Shown here one piece after another: positions 8,860-16,497 of a stretch of DNA of 64,000 nucleotides. The DNA comes from Thiopseudomonas alkaliphila. GTDB taxonomy: Bacteria; Pseudomonadota; Gammaproteobacteria; Pseudomonadales; Pseudomonadaceae. Both the position numbers and the translations under genes were made by a program. The stretch covers positions 1,590,501-1,654,500 of the forward strand of contig NZ_CP012358.1 in assembly GCF_001267175.1 (NCBI RefSeq). The letters run 5' to 3'. The number at the start of each line of letters is the position of its first letter. Within the stretch, counting starts at the first letter, position 1. Under the pieces are notes generated by a model. That model had not been told where the DNA came from. It searched no databases and saw nothing but the letters and a program-made list of their open reading frames with translations.

Positions 8860-9533
8860 TTATTCTGTTTTTTCCTGTTACTCTGCTTCAAAAAATTCCG
8901 CATCTCTTTCAACACCGCCCTTTTAACCCCCGCCAATTGTTGCCAGCGGCTGTGTAGCTTTAATGCGGTGCTGAAGTAATACAGCGTTGGGTTGTTGATG
9001 ACTTTTTCATAGTCCGCTGCAGTGATGGTTAGCCAGATACCGCCGGCATAGTAGTAATGCGCGGCTTGGTAACGAATGGCGTAAGCGCGGTAAGGCGTAT
9101 TGGCGCACTCGCTAGATGAGCGTCCAAGGCGCTGGGCAGATAATCCAATCAGTAAAGGCGTTATTTGCACTGGGTGAGGCTGGGCGAGCAAAGTAAAGCT
9201 TGCTGCTGCCTCGATCAATTGAGAGTCCCCGACTAGCGCTTGCAACTCAGATAGCGGCTGTAAGCCTTGCTGTAACTGCCAGAGGGTTGCCCAGTAATTA
9301 GCCCTTGTCTAATCTTGCAATGCTTGGTGCTGCGCGGTGCTTAGTTCCAGCACCTGATCCTGCGCCAGCCAATAAAACTGGCTACCAGTCCAGACCTCAA
9401 ACGCACAGTAGTTTTGCCATAGCGTCCCCGCTACTAACGACTGCTGGGCGGCGTAGATGGCTGGTACGACTGGCGAGCGCCAGTCAATCGACATTGGTGA
9501 AATACGTACAATGGGAGTAGAAATCAAACGCAT
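8838..9533 (-). pseudogene. Unknown gene broken by an in-frame TAG
   Basis: A frame starting with ATG at 9533 runs 74 codons (MRLISTPIVRISPMSIDWRS...), meets TAG at 9309-9311, and then stays open in the same frame for another 156 codons to a TGA at 8838. The residues just after the stop (TRANYWATLWQLQQGLQPL) look as protein-like as those on each side, so this was probably one 231-residue protein. I do not recognise the family; the C-terminus is basic (KQSNRKKQNNLKVVKL). The ribosome site AAGAGGAAA is intact. Either the gene is a nonsense pseudogene, or translation restarts at the GTG/TTG codons after the stop. Confidence 0.6.
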
Positions 9534-9646
9534 GGTTTTTCCTCTTTAGCTATTTTGACCGTTGTCGGGGGATAGCAATCAGGTACAAATCACCCCAGTC
9601 TAAATAACGGCAGACCACGCCTAGCTTGTGCATTAATTTTGGGCAC

Positions 9647-9676
9647 AAAAAAGCCCCCATGTAATAACACGAGGGC
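9647..9676 (-). terminator. Intrinsic terminator of the hairpin-rich RNA
   Basis: On the minus strand GCCCTCGTG-TTATTA-CATGGGGGC forms a 9-bp stem (two G-U pairs), followed directly by six T residues. Four bases of its 5' arm are shared with the closing stem of the RNA structure upstream of it. Confidence 0.8.
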
Positions 9677-9770
9677 CGACGGTATTCCCATGGAATTGTT
9701 TCTATAGAAACCACATTCGCTACAGCGAACCACCTTACCTGGGTAGGCAGGTTGGTATGGGCGTCGGCCC
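9673..9770 (-). ncRNA. Four-hairpin structured RNA, family unknown
   Basis: A closing stem of 9 perfect pairs (CGTCGGCCC / GGGCCGACG; 9762-9770 with 9673-9681) encloses four small hairpins, each with a 5-bp stem: 9737-9752 (ACCTG/CAGGT), 9716-9729 (TTCGC/GCGAA with a tetraloop), 9698-9711 (GTTTC/GAAAC with a tetraloop) and 9684-9696 (ATTCC/GGAAT). An intrinsic terminator follows on the minus strand, which sets the direction. The RNA starts about 23 bases after the stop of the ABC ATPase gene and ends about 110 bases before the broken gene. It could be a 3'-UTR-derived small RNA of the iron operon, an independent small RNA, or a leader of the downstream gene. I do not recognise a known family. 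Confidence 0.55.
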
Positions 9771-9792
9771 AACTCTTAATGCGCGGGCTAAA

Positions 9793-10662
9793 TTAAGCGC
9801 TTTTACGCCTGCTGTCAACTACAGGGCTCGCCGCTGCAGCTGAATCTGCACTGCGAATGCCTGTTAGCAGCAAACTGCCATTATGCGGATCTTGCATAAT
9901 GTGGCAATGCACACCATACAGCTGCTCAATTAAAGCCGAGGTAATCACTTCAGCAGGCTTACCTTGCGCCATAATTTGTCCATGCTTTAACGCCACAATA
10001 TGGTCGGCATAACGACAGGCAGAAACCATATCGTGCACCACCATCACAATGGTTTTACCCGCCTTAGCCAACTGCTGAATAATTTCAAACACTTCAATTT
10101 GATGGCCTAAATCTAAGGCTGAAGTCGGCTCATCTAACAGCAATAAGGGCGTACTTTGGGCCACTGTCATTGCCAGCCAAGCGCGCTGGCGCTGACCACC
10201 TGAAATGGCATTGAGAGGCTGATCGGCTAAGGTTTGCAGATTCGTTAAACGTAGCGCATCTTGCACCACCGCTTCGTCCTCTGCACTCCATGACTGTAAA
10301 AAACCTTGGTGCGGCTGACGGCCAAAACGGATCAGCTCTAATACGGTTAAACCATCCGGGGCTTGGGCTTCTTGAGGCAGTAGTGCCAACTGCTGCGCCA
10401 CTTTGCGGGTCGCGATGCGCTGAATCGACTGCCCATTAAGCAACACATGCCCGGCTTTAGGCGCTAAAACGCGGGCTAAGCCAGACAGTAAAGTAGATTT
10501 ACCACAGCCATTCGGCCCAATAATCGCGGTAATTTGCTGTTGCGGTAAGCTCAGCGACAACTGCTGAATAATTTGCTGATCGCCATAACTAAGGCTCAAC
10601 TGCTCAGCACACAACTCAACCTCAGCAGCTGCTTGACCTAAACTAGAGTTAAAAAAATTCAT
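9793..10662 (-). CDS. Iron-siderophore/heme ABC transporter ATP-binding protein
   Basis: ATPase of a FecBCDE/FepBCDG-type importer. Walker A is GPNGCGKST (residues 49-57), the signature is ISGGQRQRAWLAM, Walker B is LLLLDEPTSALD, and the switch His is in MVVHDM. The 289 residues include a ~30-residue C-terminal extension rich in Ala/Ser. The start codon overlaps the end of the permease gene by 4 bp (ATGA), showing translational coupling. A Fur-type operator heads the operon, so ferric siderophore is the likely cargo; heme or cobalamin importers of the same family cannot be excluded by sequence. Confidence 0.9.
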   Translation of the reverse strand: MNFFNSSLGQAAAEVELCAEQLSLSYGDQQIIQQLSLSLPQQQITAIIGPNGCGKSTLLSGLARVLAPKAGHVLLNGQSIQRIATRKVAQQLALLPQEAQAPDGLTVLELIRFGRQPHQGFLQSWSAEDEAVVQDALRLTNLQTLADQPLNAISGGQRQRAWLAMTVAQSTPLLLLDEPTSALDLGHQIEVFEIIQQLAKAGKTIVMVVHDMVSACRYADHIVALKHGQIMAQGKPAEVITSALIEQLYGVHCHIMQDPHNGSLLLTGIRSADSAAAASPVVDSRRKSA

Positions 10663-11663
10663 AACGTACGTGGCTGCGTTTTACGCAACAAAATCCAAAG
10701 TAAATACGGACCGCCAACAATGGCAGTAATTAAGCCGACTGGTACCTCAATGGGGCTAAACCCATGCTGCCCGACTAAATCGGCGAGCAGCATCAAGCCA
10801 CTGCCAATCACCGCCGATAATAAAACCGGTACCCGATGCGCAGCACTGAGATTACGAGCAGCCTCAGGAGCCGCAAGCGCAATAATACCTACCGGCCCCA
10901 CCAAAGCGATCGAAAAGCCCGTAAGTAAGACTGTCACCATCAAGGTTAACCAGCGCGTGCGTTTGACTGCAGTGCCTAACCCAATGGCAATGGCTTCTGA
11001 GAGCCGCATGGTATTTAAACTGCGCGCCAGATATAGCGCCGCCGGTAGCCCCAACACTAAGGCATAGGCTAGCCAATAAATGGCTTGTTCGGGTCGTCCA
11101 TTAAGGCTACCCACCGTCCACGGAAAGGCGCTATTAGCACTGTCCATATCGGTCCGCGCCAGCATAAAATTAGTGAGCGCGCCAAATACCGCTCCTACGC
11201 CAATTCCCATCACAATAAAGCGATAACCCCGCGCTCCAGCGCCCGCACTTAAGCCAAAAGCTAAAGCGGCTGCCGTTGCGGCCCCGGTTAAGGCTAATAC
11301 CGGCGCAGCTAAACTAATGGGCACGGCAACAATCGATGCCACTGCAAAAGCGGTGGCGCCATTATCTAAACCAATAATATTGGGGGTAGCCAACCGATTA
11401 CGGGCTAAGGTTTGCAGTAAACAACCGGCCGTGGCTAATGCTGCGCCACTTAACAGCGCGGCGATAATCCGTGGCAAACGCAACTCTTGGACTAAAAACA
11501 CGCTAACCGCATCGCCGTGGCCAAACATAGCTAAAATGCCCTGCCATAGCGATAAATCAGCCTCACCTATCACTAACGCAAAGCTAATTAAGCCCAATAA
11601 AATCACCAACACACTCAGCCATTGCAGTAGCGCTGATCTTGTTAATTGCTTGTTCATAACCAT
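10659..11663 (-). CDS. FecCD-family permease (second)
   Basis: Membrane subunit of the iron ABC importer with about nine hydrophobic segments over 334 residues. FecCD-family marks include LRLPRIIAALLSGAALATAG near the N-terminus and GLITAIVGGPYLLWIL at the C-terminus. It is preceded by its partner permease with only 7 bp between and overlaps the ATPase gene. Possible starts are GTG 11666, ATG 11663 and ATG 11657; none has a strong ribosome site, which fits coupled translation. It corresponds to FepG/FecD. Confidence 0.9.
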   Translation of the reverse strand: MVMNKQLTRSALLQWLSVLVILLGLISFALVIGEADLSLWQGILAMFGHGDAVSVFLVQELRLPRIIAALLSGAALATAGCLLQTLARNRLATPNIIGLDNGATAFAVASIVAVPISLAAPVLALTGAATAAALAFGLSAGAGARGYRFIVMGIGVGAVFGALTNFMLARTDMDSANSAFPWTVGSLNGRPEQAIYWLAYALVLGLPAALYLARSLNTMRLSEAIAIGLGTAVKRTRWLTLMVTVLLTGFSIALVGPVGIIALAAPEAARNLSAAHRVPVLLSAVIGSGLMLLADLVGQHGFSPIEVPVGLITAIVGGPYLLWILLRKTQPRTL

Positions 11664-11670
11664 CACGGCA

Positions 11671-12690
11671 CTACAACGTAGGTAAACGGCGCTGGCGCAC
11701 CACTAAAATTAAAATCGGTGCACCAACAAAGGCGCTAATCACGCCAACGGGCAACTCATAGGGCGGCACTAGTAAGCGCGACAAAATATCTGCCGCTAGC
11801 AGCACCACTGGACCAAGCACAAGTGAGGTAACAAATACCCGACGAATATCAGGCCCGACGCAGGCTCTGGCAATAAAAGGCACGACCAAACCAATAAAAG
11901 CGATGGGACCTGCGGCGGCGGTGGCCGCACCCACTAAAATCGCCACCGCCAATAACGCCAATAACTGCAGCACTAAAGGTTTATGCCCCAGTCCTTGGGC
12001 GATACGCTCACCTAAGGCCAAAGCCGATAAAGCGCGCAAATTCAGCGCCACTAAGCACAATCCGGCTAAAATTAAACTGCCGCTGACCCAGATCGCTTCT
12101 GTGGGACGCCCAGCCAGTGCACCAATCAGCCAAAAGCGCATTTCATCGGCCGTACGCTGATCTTGCAGTAATATCACGCTAGTAATCGCCATCAATAAGC
12201 TAGAAAACGCCGCACCGGCTAGGATTAACCGCACTGGATCGCCTTTCACGCCTTGAATTTGAGTGGCCGCTAATACCAATAAACAGCCAACTAAGGCGCC
12301 GGCAATCGCCACCCACACATTCACAGTAGCAGCACTGGCGCCCCAATAAATTGCCATCACCACGGCAAACGCGGCGCCCGCACTCACGCCCAACAATCCT
12401 GGTTCAGCTAGGGTATTACGGGTAACGGTTTGCAGCACCGCGCCCGCTACGGCCAAGGCACTCCCCACCACCAGCGCCAAGCCTAAGCGCGGTAAGCGCA
12501 GCTCAAACACCACAAACTGCGCCTCACTCAGCGCCTGAGTGGGCGTCATTATGGCCCGCAGGCTTTGACTGATACTGACTGGGCCAGCGCCTAACAATAA
12601 GCTCAGCCCAGCCAAAACTAGGAGCAATAATCCAGCTCCTAATACAGTGAATCGCAGCTGATGTTGCTGGCGCGTTTTAGTGCTCGGCAT
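11671..12690 (-). CDS. FecCD-family permease (first)
   Basis: Membrane subunit of 339 residues that pairs with the downstream permease. Conserved sequences are ELRLPRLGLALVVGSALAVAGAVLQTVTRN and the C-terminal ELPVGVISAFVGAPILILVV region, both standard for FepD/FecC. Its start codon lies 14 bp inside the end of the binding-protein gene, a coupled overlap. Confidence 0.9.
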   Translation of the reverse strand: MPSTKTRQQHQLRFTVLGAGLLLLVLAGLSLLLGAGPVSISQSLRAIMTPTQALSEAQFVVFELRLPRLGLALVVGSALAVAGAVLQTVTRNTLAEPGLLGVSAGAAFAVVMAIYWGASAATVNVWVAIAGALVGCLLVLAATQIQGVKGDPVRLILAGAAFSSLLMAITSVILLQDQRTADEMRFWLIGALAGRPTEAIWVSGSLILAGLCLVALNLRALSALALGERIAQGLGHKPLVLQLLALLAVAILVGAATAAAGPIAFIGLVVPFIARACVGPDIRRVFVTSLVLGPVVLLAADILSRLLVPPYELPVGVISAFVGAPILILVVRQRRLPTL

Positions 12691-13609
12691 GGTCAGCCAA
12701 GCGCTGTAAATCCTGTAACACTACCTGCGCCGCTAAAGGGCCCGAGCCACTGCTCCAGACTTGGCCATCCACCGCTAACAGATGATTATTTTTAACTGCA
12801 GTTAAACGCTGAAAAGCAGGCTGTTGCTTGGCTTGCTCAAGCGCCTGTTGCCCTTCGGCATTTAAAGTCGCTAGAAAAATCCAATCGCCATCGGCTTGCG
12901 TTAGATTTTCTAAACTTAAGGTGTCGCTATGGGGCTTATCGGTAATGCGATCAGCCAGCGCAATAGTATGTAAGCCCGCCTCACGTAACATTTGGCCTGC
13001 AAATAACTGGCTCGACATAATAATCGGGCCCTGTGGATTCCAGCGCAAAACCGATACCTTAAGCGGTGCGGCGTGCTGTTGACGATAGCTTTGCAGAGCG
13101 GCAGCAATTTTATTTAATTGCAAATCCAGCTCGGCCTCTTGATCTAAAGCCTGAGCATAAACCCGCGATAAATCTTGCCATGGCGTGTCTAGCGAGGAAC
13201 CTTTAGGCTGAATGGTCGGCGCAATTTTGGCGAGCTTGTCATAAAACACTGCCGAAAAATTCGCTGGGGCCAAAATCAAATCTGGCTTTAAGCGTAAGAT
13301 GGCCTCTAGGTTCGGCTCACGGACACTGCCAACAATGGCAATTTTATCCTGTAGATGCTCGGTTAAATAAGGGGCTACCTCGGTACCACCACGGGTAGCT
13401 AAGGTGCCCACTGGTTGAATGCCCACGCTCAGCGCCACATCCAGCGCCGTTTCATCCAACGTGACCACCCGCTGCGGCTGCCCCTCTAGGGTGATTGGGC
13501 CATTGGCTGTATCCAGTGTTCGCGGCGCTGCCGTTACCTGTAAAACTGTTCCTAACAGCGCTAACGCTAAAGTAAATTGCGCTACACCGCGTTGAATTGA
13601 TAACACCAC
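12677..13609 (-). CDS. Siderophore ABC transporter periplasmic binding protein
   Basis: FecB/FepB-type solute-binding protein, 310 residues, that would deliver a ferric siderophore to the membrane complex. The start is GTG at 13609, chosen because GGGAGG lies 5 bases upstream. A signal peptide covers about residues 1-27 (ending QVTAA). The fold's marks include PQRVVTLDETALDVALSVGIQPVG and LRLKPDLILAP. There is no lipobox cysteine, so it is a free periplasmic protein. It is the first gene of the four-gene operon and sits 32 bp behind a perfect Fur palindrome. Confidence 0.9.
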   Translation of the reverse strand: MVLSIQRGVAQFTLALALLGTVLQVTAAPRTLDTANGPITLEGQPQRVVTLDETALDVALSVGIQPVGTLATRGGTEVAPYLTEHLQDKIAIVGSVREPNLEAILRLKPDLILAPANFSAVFYDKLAKIAPTIQPKGSSLDTPWQDLSRVYAQALDQEAELDLQLNKIAAALQSYRQQHAAPLKVSVLRWNPQGPIIMSSQLFAGQMLREAGLHTIALADRITDKPHSDTLSLENLTQADGDWIFLATLNAEGQQALEQAKQQPAFQRLTAVKNNHLLAVDGQVWSSGSGPLAAQVVLQDLQRLADHAEH

Positions 13610-13641
13610 CTGTGCCTCCCAAATAGTCTAAATCAGACCGA

Positions 13642-13662
13642 TATTGATAATCGTTATCAATA
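13642..13662. promoter_or_regulatory. Fur box of the ABC importer operon
   Basis: TATTGATAA-TCG-TTATCAATA is a perfect 21-bp palindrome holding the GATAAT/ATTATC core of Fur sites. It is 32 bp upstream of the binding-protein start codon, a position that would block the promoter when iron is plentiful. Confidence 0.85.
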
Positions 13663-13822
13663 AAGCCTAAAACTATCGTTTGCTGGGTGCAAGGTTTGTT
13701 TTAATTTTTTTCTTAAAAACAGCAATTCAAGGAGGGTCACAGACTACAATTACTGGTATTACCCGTAAGACACCGACAAAGCTATTAATTAGCCACTTGC
13801 CGATGCCTTAAGGGTACTAGGA

Positions 13823-14623
13823 TTAGTTTCGAGCAATACGCCCTGCCATTGGTGAGGAAGGACTGGCTAACTCGCGGCGTGGCATCCGGCCTGCTAAATA
13901 GGCTTCCCGGCCTGATTGCACAGCCAATTGCATAGCACGCGCCATGGCGATCGGATCAGCAGCATGAGCAATCGCTGAGTTCATCAATACCGCATCACAG
14001 CCTAGCTCCATAGCCATAGCCGCTTCATATGCAGTACCAATTCCTGCATCAATCAAGACCGGAACATTAGCCCGCTCAATAATCAAACGGATATTATGTG
14101 GATTTTGAATACCGCAACCTGAACCAATCAACGAGCCTAATGGCATCACCGCACAACAGCCTATCTTTTCTAGCTCCAGCGCCACGACTGGATCATCGCT
14201 GGTATACACCATGACATCAAAGCCTTCTTTAATTAGCTCTTCTGCCGCTTTTAAGGTTTCAACGACGTTGGGATATAAGGTGTTATCGTCAGCCAATACT
14301 TCAAGTTTAACTAGGTTATGCCCATCCAATAATTCGCGAGCTAATTTGCAAGTGCGTACTGCCGAGCGCGCATCGTAGCAACCGGCCGTATTCGGCAAAA
14401 AGGTGTAGCGATCGGGCGGCAAGGCATCCATTAAGTCTTGATCAGCTGCTTTACTGCCAAACTGGGTGCGACGTACTGCAAAGGTCACTACTTCAGTACC
14501 ACTGGCGGCTAAAGCCCGCACCGTTTCGTCATAGTCTTTATAGCGACCAGTACCCACCATTAAACGCGAGTTAAACTGTCTTCCAGCAATGATCAAGGGT
14601 TTGTCTAAAGATTGCGTCGTCAT
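13823..14623 (-). CDS. thiG: Thiazole synthase
   Basis: Makes the thiazole phosphate ring of thiamine from deoxyxylulose 5-phosphate, a glycine- or tyrosine-derived imine and ThiS thiocarboxylate. It has a TIM-barrel fold with the Schiff-base lysine Lys106 in [16 protein letters not shown] in the active site and the phosphate loop [13 protein letters not shown] use the ATG at 14623 (266 residues), which has GAGAAC upstream; ATG 14638 is the alternative. Near the N-terminus it reads FAVRRTQFG where the Pseudomonas ThiG I remember reads VAVRRTNIG, so it looks like a divergent copy. It lies 71 bp after thiS, with an 8-bp hairpin between them. Confidence 0.93.
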   Translation of the reverse strand: MTTQSLDKPLIIAGRQFNSRLMVGTGRYKDYDETVRALAASGTEVVTFAVRRTQFGSKAADQDLMDALPPDRYTFLPNTAGCYDARSAVRTCKLARELLDGHNLVKLEVLADDNTLYPNVVETLKAAEELIKEGFDVMVYTSDDPVVALELEKIGCCAVMPLGSLIGSGCGIQNPHNIRLIIERANVPVLIDAGIGTAYEAAMAMELGCDAVLMNSAIAHAADPIAMARAMQLAVQSGREAYLAGRMPRRELASPSSPMAGRIARN

Positions 14624-14649
14624 GGGTGTTGTTCTCATTTTAGATTGAA

Positions 14650-14669
14650 CCCCACTGCACTCAGTGGGG
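14650..14669. other. Hairpin between thiS and thiG
   Basis: CCCCACTG-CACT-CAGTGGGG forms a perfect 8-bp stem with a tetraloop in the 71-bp thiS-thiG gap. No T-run follows on either strand, so it is more likely an mRNA processing or stability element than a terminator. Confidence 0.5.
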
Positions 14670-14694
14670 AGTGGTTATTGCTTGACGGATAGCC

Positions 14695-14895
14695 TCATCC
14701 CCCACCAATTGCATGCACAATCTCAATTCGATCTTGTGCTTGTAACTGGTAAGTTGCATGCTCACTACGCGATAACACTTCCTCGTTTACTTCTACCGCT
14801 ACCCGTTTATCTTGCAGTCCTTTGGCTTGGAGTAAGGCTAATACCGTACAACCCGGATCTAGCACTTTTGGCTGACCATTGATTAGTACCTTCAT
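14695..14895 (-). CDS. thiS: Sulfur carrier protein ThiS
   Basis: Ubiquitin-like sulfur carrier of 66 residues; its C-terminal glycine is adenylated and thiocarboxylated and hands sulfur to ThiG. It starts MKVLINGQPK, shows the beta-grasp pattern and ends HAIGGG, the required di-glycine tail. The ATG at 14895 overlaps the TAA stop of the exporter gene upstream (TAATG), so translation is coupled to the taurine-cluster operon. Confidence 0.92.
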   Translation of the reverse strand: MKVLINGQPKVLDPGCTVLALLQAKGLQDKRVAVEVNEEVLSRSEHATYQLQAQDRIEIVHAIGGG

Positions 14896-15935
14896 TACAG
14901 CCCTCCTAAGCCAAAATAAATACAAGCTAGAACAAATAGCAATAACAAAATAGTCTCGGCAACCATTAAAATCACAGGTTTCCAACCGACTACGGCTAAT
15001 TTTTGGAACGAGGTTTTAATCCCTAATCCTGCAATCGCAGTCACTAAACACCAACGTGATAAGTCAGTAGCTGCTTCAGCAACACCTAGCGGAATCCAGC
15101 CCATGCTGTTGATTAACACAATCACTACAAAGGCTACTAAGAAACTTGGCAGGGCCGGCACCTTACCTTGCCCCTCACTCGCCTGTGCCCGTTGCTTGCG
15201 ATAGAGATACATAAATACCATTACCGCAGGCACTAACATTGCTACTCGCAGCAATTTAACAAAGGTTGCCACATCGCCTGCCGACTCAGAAATGATGTAA
15301 CCTGCCCCTACGACTTGAGCTACATCATGAATGGTGCCACCTAAAAAGATCCCCGCTTCTGTATCCGTTAAACCAATCCAACTGACCAACAAGGGGTAGG
15401 TGATCATGGCTACGGTTGATAAGGTGGTTACCCCCACCACCGTTAAAATAGTATTACGCTCTTGGTTCTCGTTACGCGGCATCACTGCTGATAAAGCTAA
15501 TGCAGCGGAAGCACCACAGATCGCAACGGAACCTCCTGTGAGCAACCCCAAATCCTTACTCACACCCAGCATACGAGCCAACACCACGCCCATTGAGATA
15601 GTAAAGATCACCCCGCTAATCACAATAATAATTGGCCCAACCCCTAAGGTTGCAACCTGCTCTAAAGTAATTCGCACCCCTAACAAGGCCACCCCAAGCC
15701 GTAGAATAGTCCGTGAGGAAAACTCAACACCGGCTAAACAACGTCCCTCTTCAGAGAGAAAGTGCAAGGTCATCCCAAACAACAATGCATACAGTAAGGT
15801 AGGACCACCGTAGTGGTCCGCGATAAAGGTGGTTGCCATGGCAATGGTGGCGCAGATAATAATCCCGGGCATCACCTTGCGCGCGGTTTCCAACAAAACC
15901 GTTGGAGCGTATTTAGACTGTTCAGCAATTGACAT
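14895..15935 (-). CDS. tauZ: Putative sulfate/sulfite exporter (YeiH/SuyZ/TauZ family)
   Basis: Integral membrane protein of 346 residues with about ten hydrophobic segments, from the UPF0324/PSE family (E. coli YeiH). Members SuyZ and TauZ are found in sulfonate-degradation clusters and are thought to export the sulfur product. Visible family sequences are GVALLGVRITLEQV, GGSVAICGASAALA and GGTIHDVAQVVGAGY. The ATG at 15935 has AGGAT 8 bases upstream; a longer frame to 15959 would overlap the uspA stop. It is last of the tauKLM-uspA-tauZ run and overlaps thiS by one base. Transport of sulfate versus sulfite is not proven for this family. Confidence 0.85.
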   Translation of the reverse strand: MSIAEQSKYAPTVLLETARKVMPGIIICATIAMATTFIADHYGGPTLLYALLFGMTLHFLSEEGRCLAGVEFSSRTILRLGVALLGVRITLEQVATLGVGPIIIVISGVIFTISMGVVLARMLGVSKDLGLLTGGSVAICGASAALALSAVMPRNENQERNTILTVVGVTTLSTVAMITYPLLVSWIGLTDTEAGIFLGGTIHDVAQVVGAGYIISESAGDVATFVKLLRVAMLVPAVMVFMYLYRKQRAQASEGQGKVPALPSFLVAFVVIVLINSMGWIPLGVAEAATDLSRWCLVTAIAGLGIKTSFQKLAVVGWKPVILMVAETILLLLFVLACIYFGLGGL

Positions 15936-15945
15936 ATTTTTATCC

Positions 15946-16437
15946 TTAAGGCCGTGCAACCGGCACTACAACAACAGGAACTTTGGCTCGCTTAATAACG
16001 CCTTTGGTGACCTTGCCAGCATAGGTAGCTAAATAGCTGCGCTTATTAGCGGCCATTACAATCAGGTCAAATTTGTTGGCATTAGCAAAATGTGCAATGA
16101 CTGAAGCGGGATAGCCTTCTAACACTGACAAGGTCACTTCTCGTCCTTTCATTGCTTCAAATAAGGCGGGAAATCTGCCCCAAAACGCTTCAATCTCTGC
16201 TTCTAATTCAGCCCGTGATTTTTCAATCCGGCTGTCCATTAACGAGCCCAGCACTTCTCGATCACGGATGTTTACTTTGAGGGTATTCATCACATCATCG
16301 GCAAGGGATTTAACAACATATAAAATATGTAATGTGGCGCCAGTTGCTAGGGCAAGATTGATACTTTCCTCGATTACATTGTCGCAATTACCACGCATGC
16401 CTAAGCTGCATAAAATACGCTTAATTGGTTTGGCCAT
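15946..16437 (-). CDS. Universal stress protein (UspA family)
   Basis: Cytoplasmic Usp-fold protein of 163 residues, beginning KRILCSLGMRGNCDNVIEES and ending with the conserved nucleotide-binding region FDLIVMAANKRS...GKVTKGVIKRAKVPVVVVP. It lies between the TRAP permease and tauZ. A UspA protein (TeaD) is encoded with the ectoine TRAP system TeaABC in Halomonas and regulates uptake, so this one probably modulates the taurine TRAP transporter in the same way. The canonical G-2x-G-9x-G(S/T) ATP motif is altered here (the region reads AANKRSYLATYAGKVTKGV), so ATP binding is uncertain. Confidence 0.85.
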   Translation of the reverse strand: MAKPIKRILCSLGMRGNCDNVIEESINLALATGATLHILYVVKSLADDVMNTLKVNIRDREVLGSLMDSRIEKSRAELEAEIEAFWGRFPALFEAMKGREVTLSVLEGYPASVIAHFANANKFDLIVMAANKRSYLATYAGKVTKGVIKRAKVPVVVVPVARP

Positions 16438-16450
16438 TGTGCTCTCCTCA

Positions 16451-16474
16451 GTGACCCAGTCCCCACCGGGTCAC
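16451..16474. other. Hairpin between tauM and uspA
   Basis: GTGACCC-N10-GGGTCAC, a perfect 7-bp stem in the 60-bp gap between two genes of the operon. It lacks a T-run and probably tunes mRNA stability. Confidence 0.4.
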
Positions 16475-16497
16475 TCATAGTGTTAAAAATTATTGGC

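Noticed and set aside
8838..9533. UAG recoding (pyrrolysine-like) of the interrupted frame
   Set aside because: There is no sign of the needed tRNA or synthetase in the window, and a single nonsense mutation in a decayed region is far simpler.
9590..9772. 60-codon minus-strand frame over the hairpin region
   Set aside because: It runs exactly through the perfectly paired stems and the terminator, has no ribosome site and no family resemblance; the base pairing explains the sequence better.
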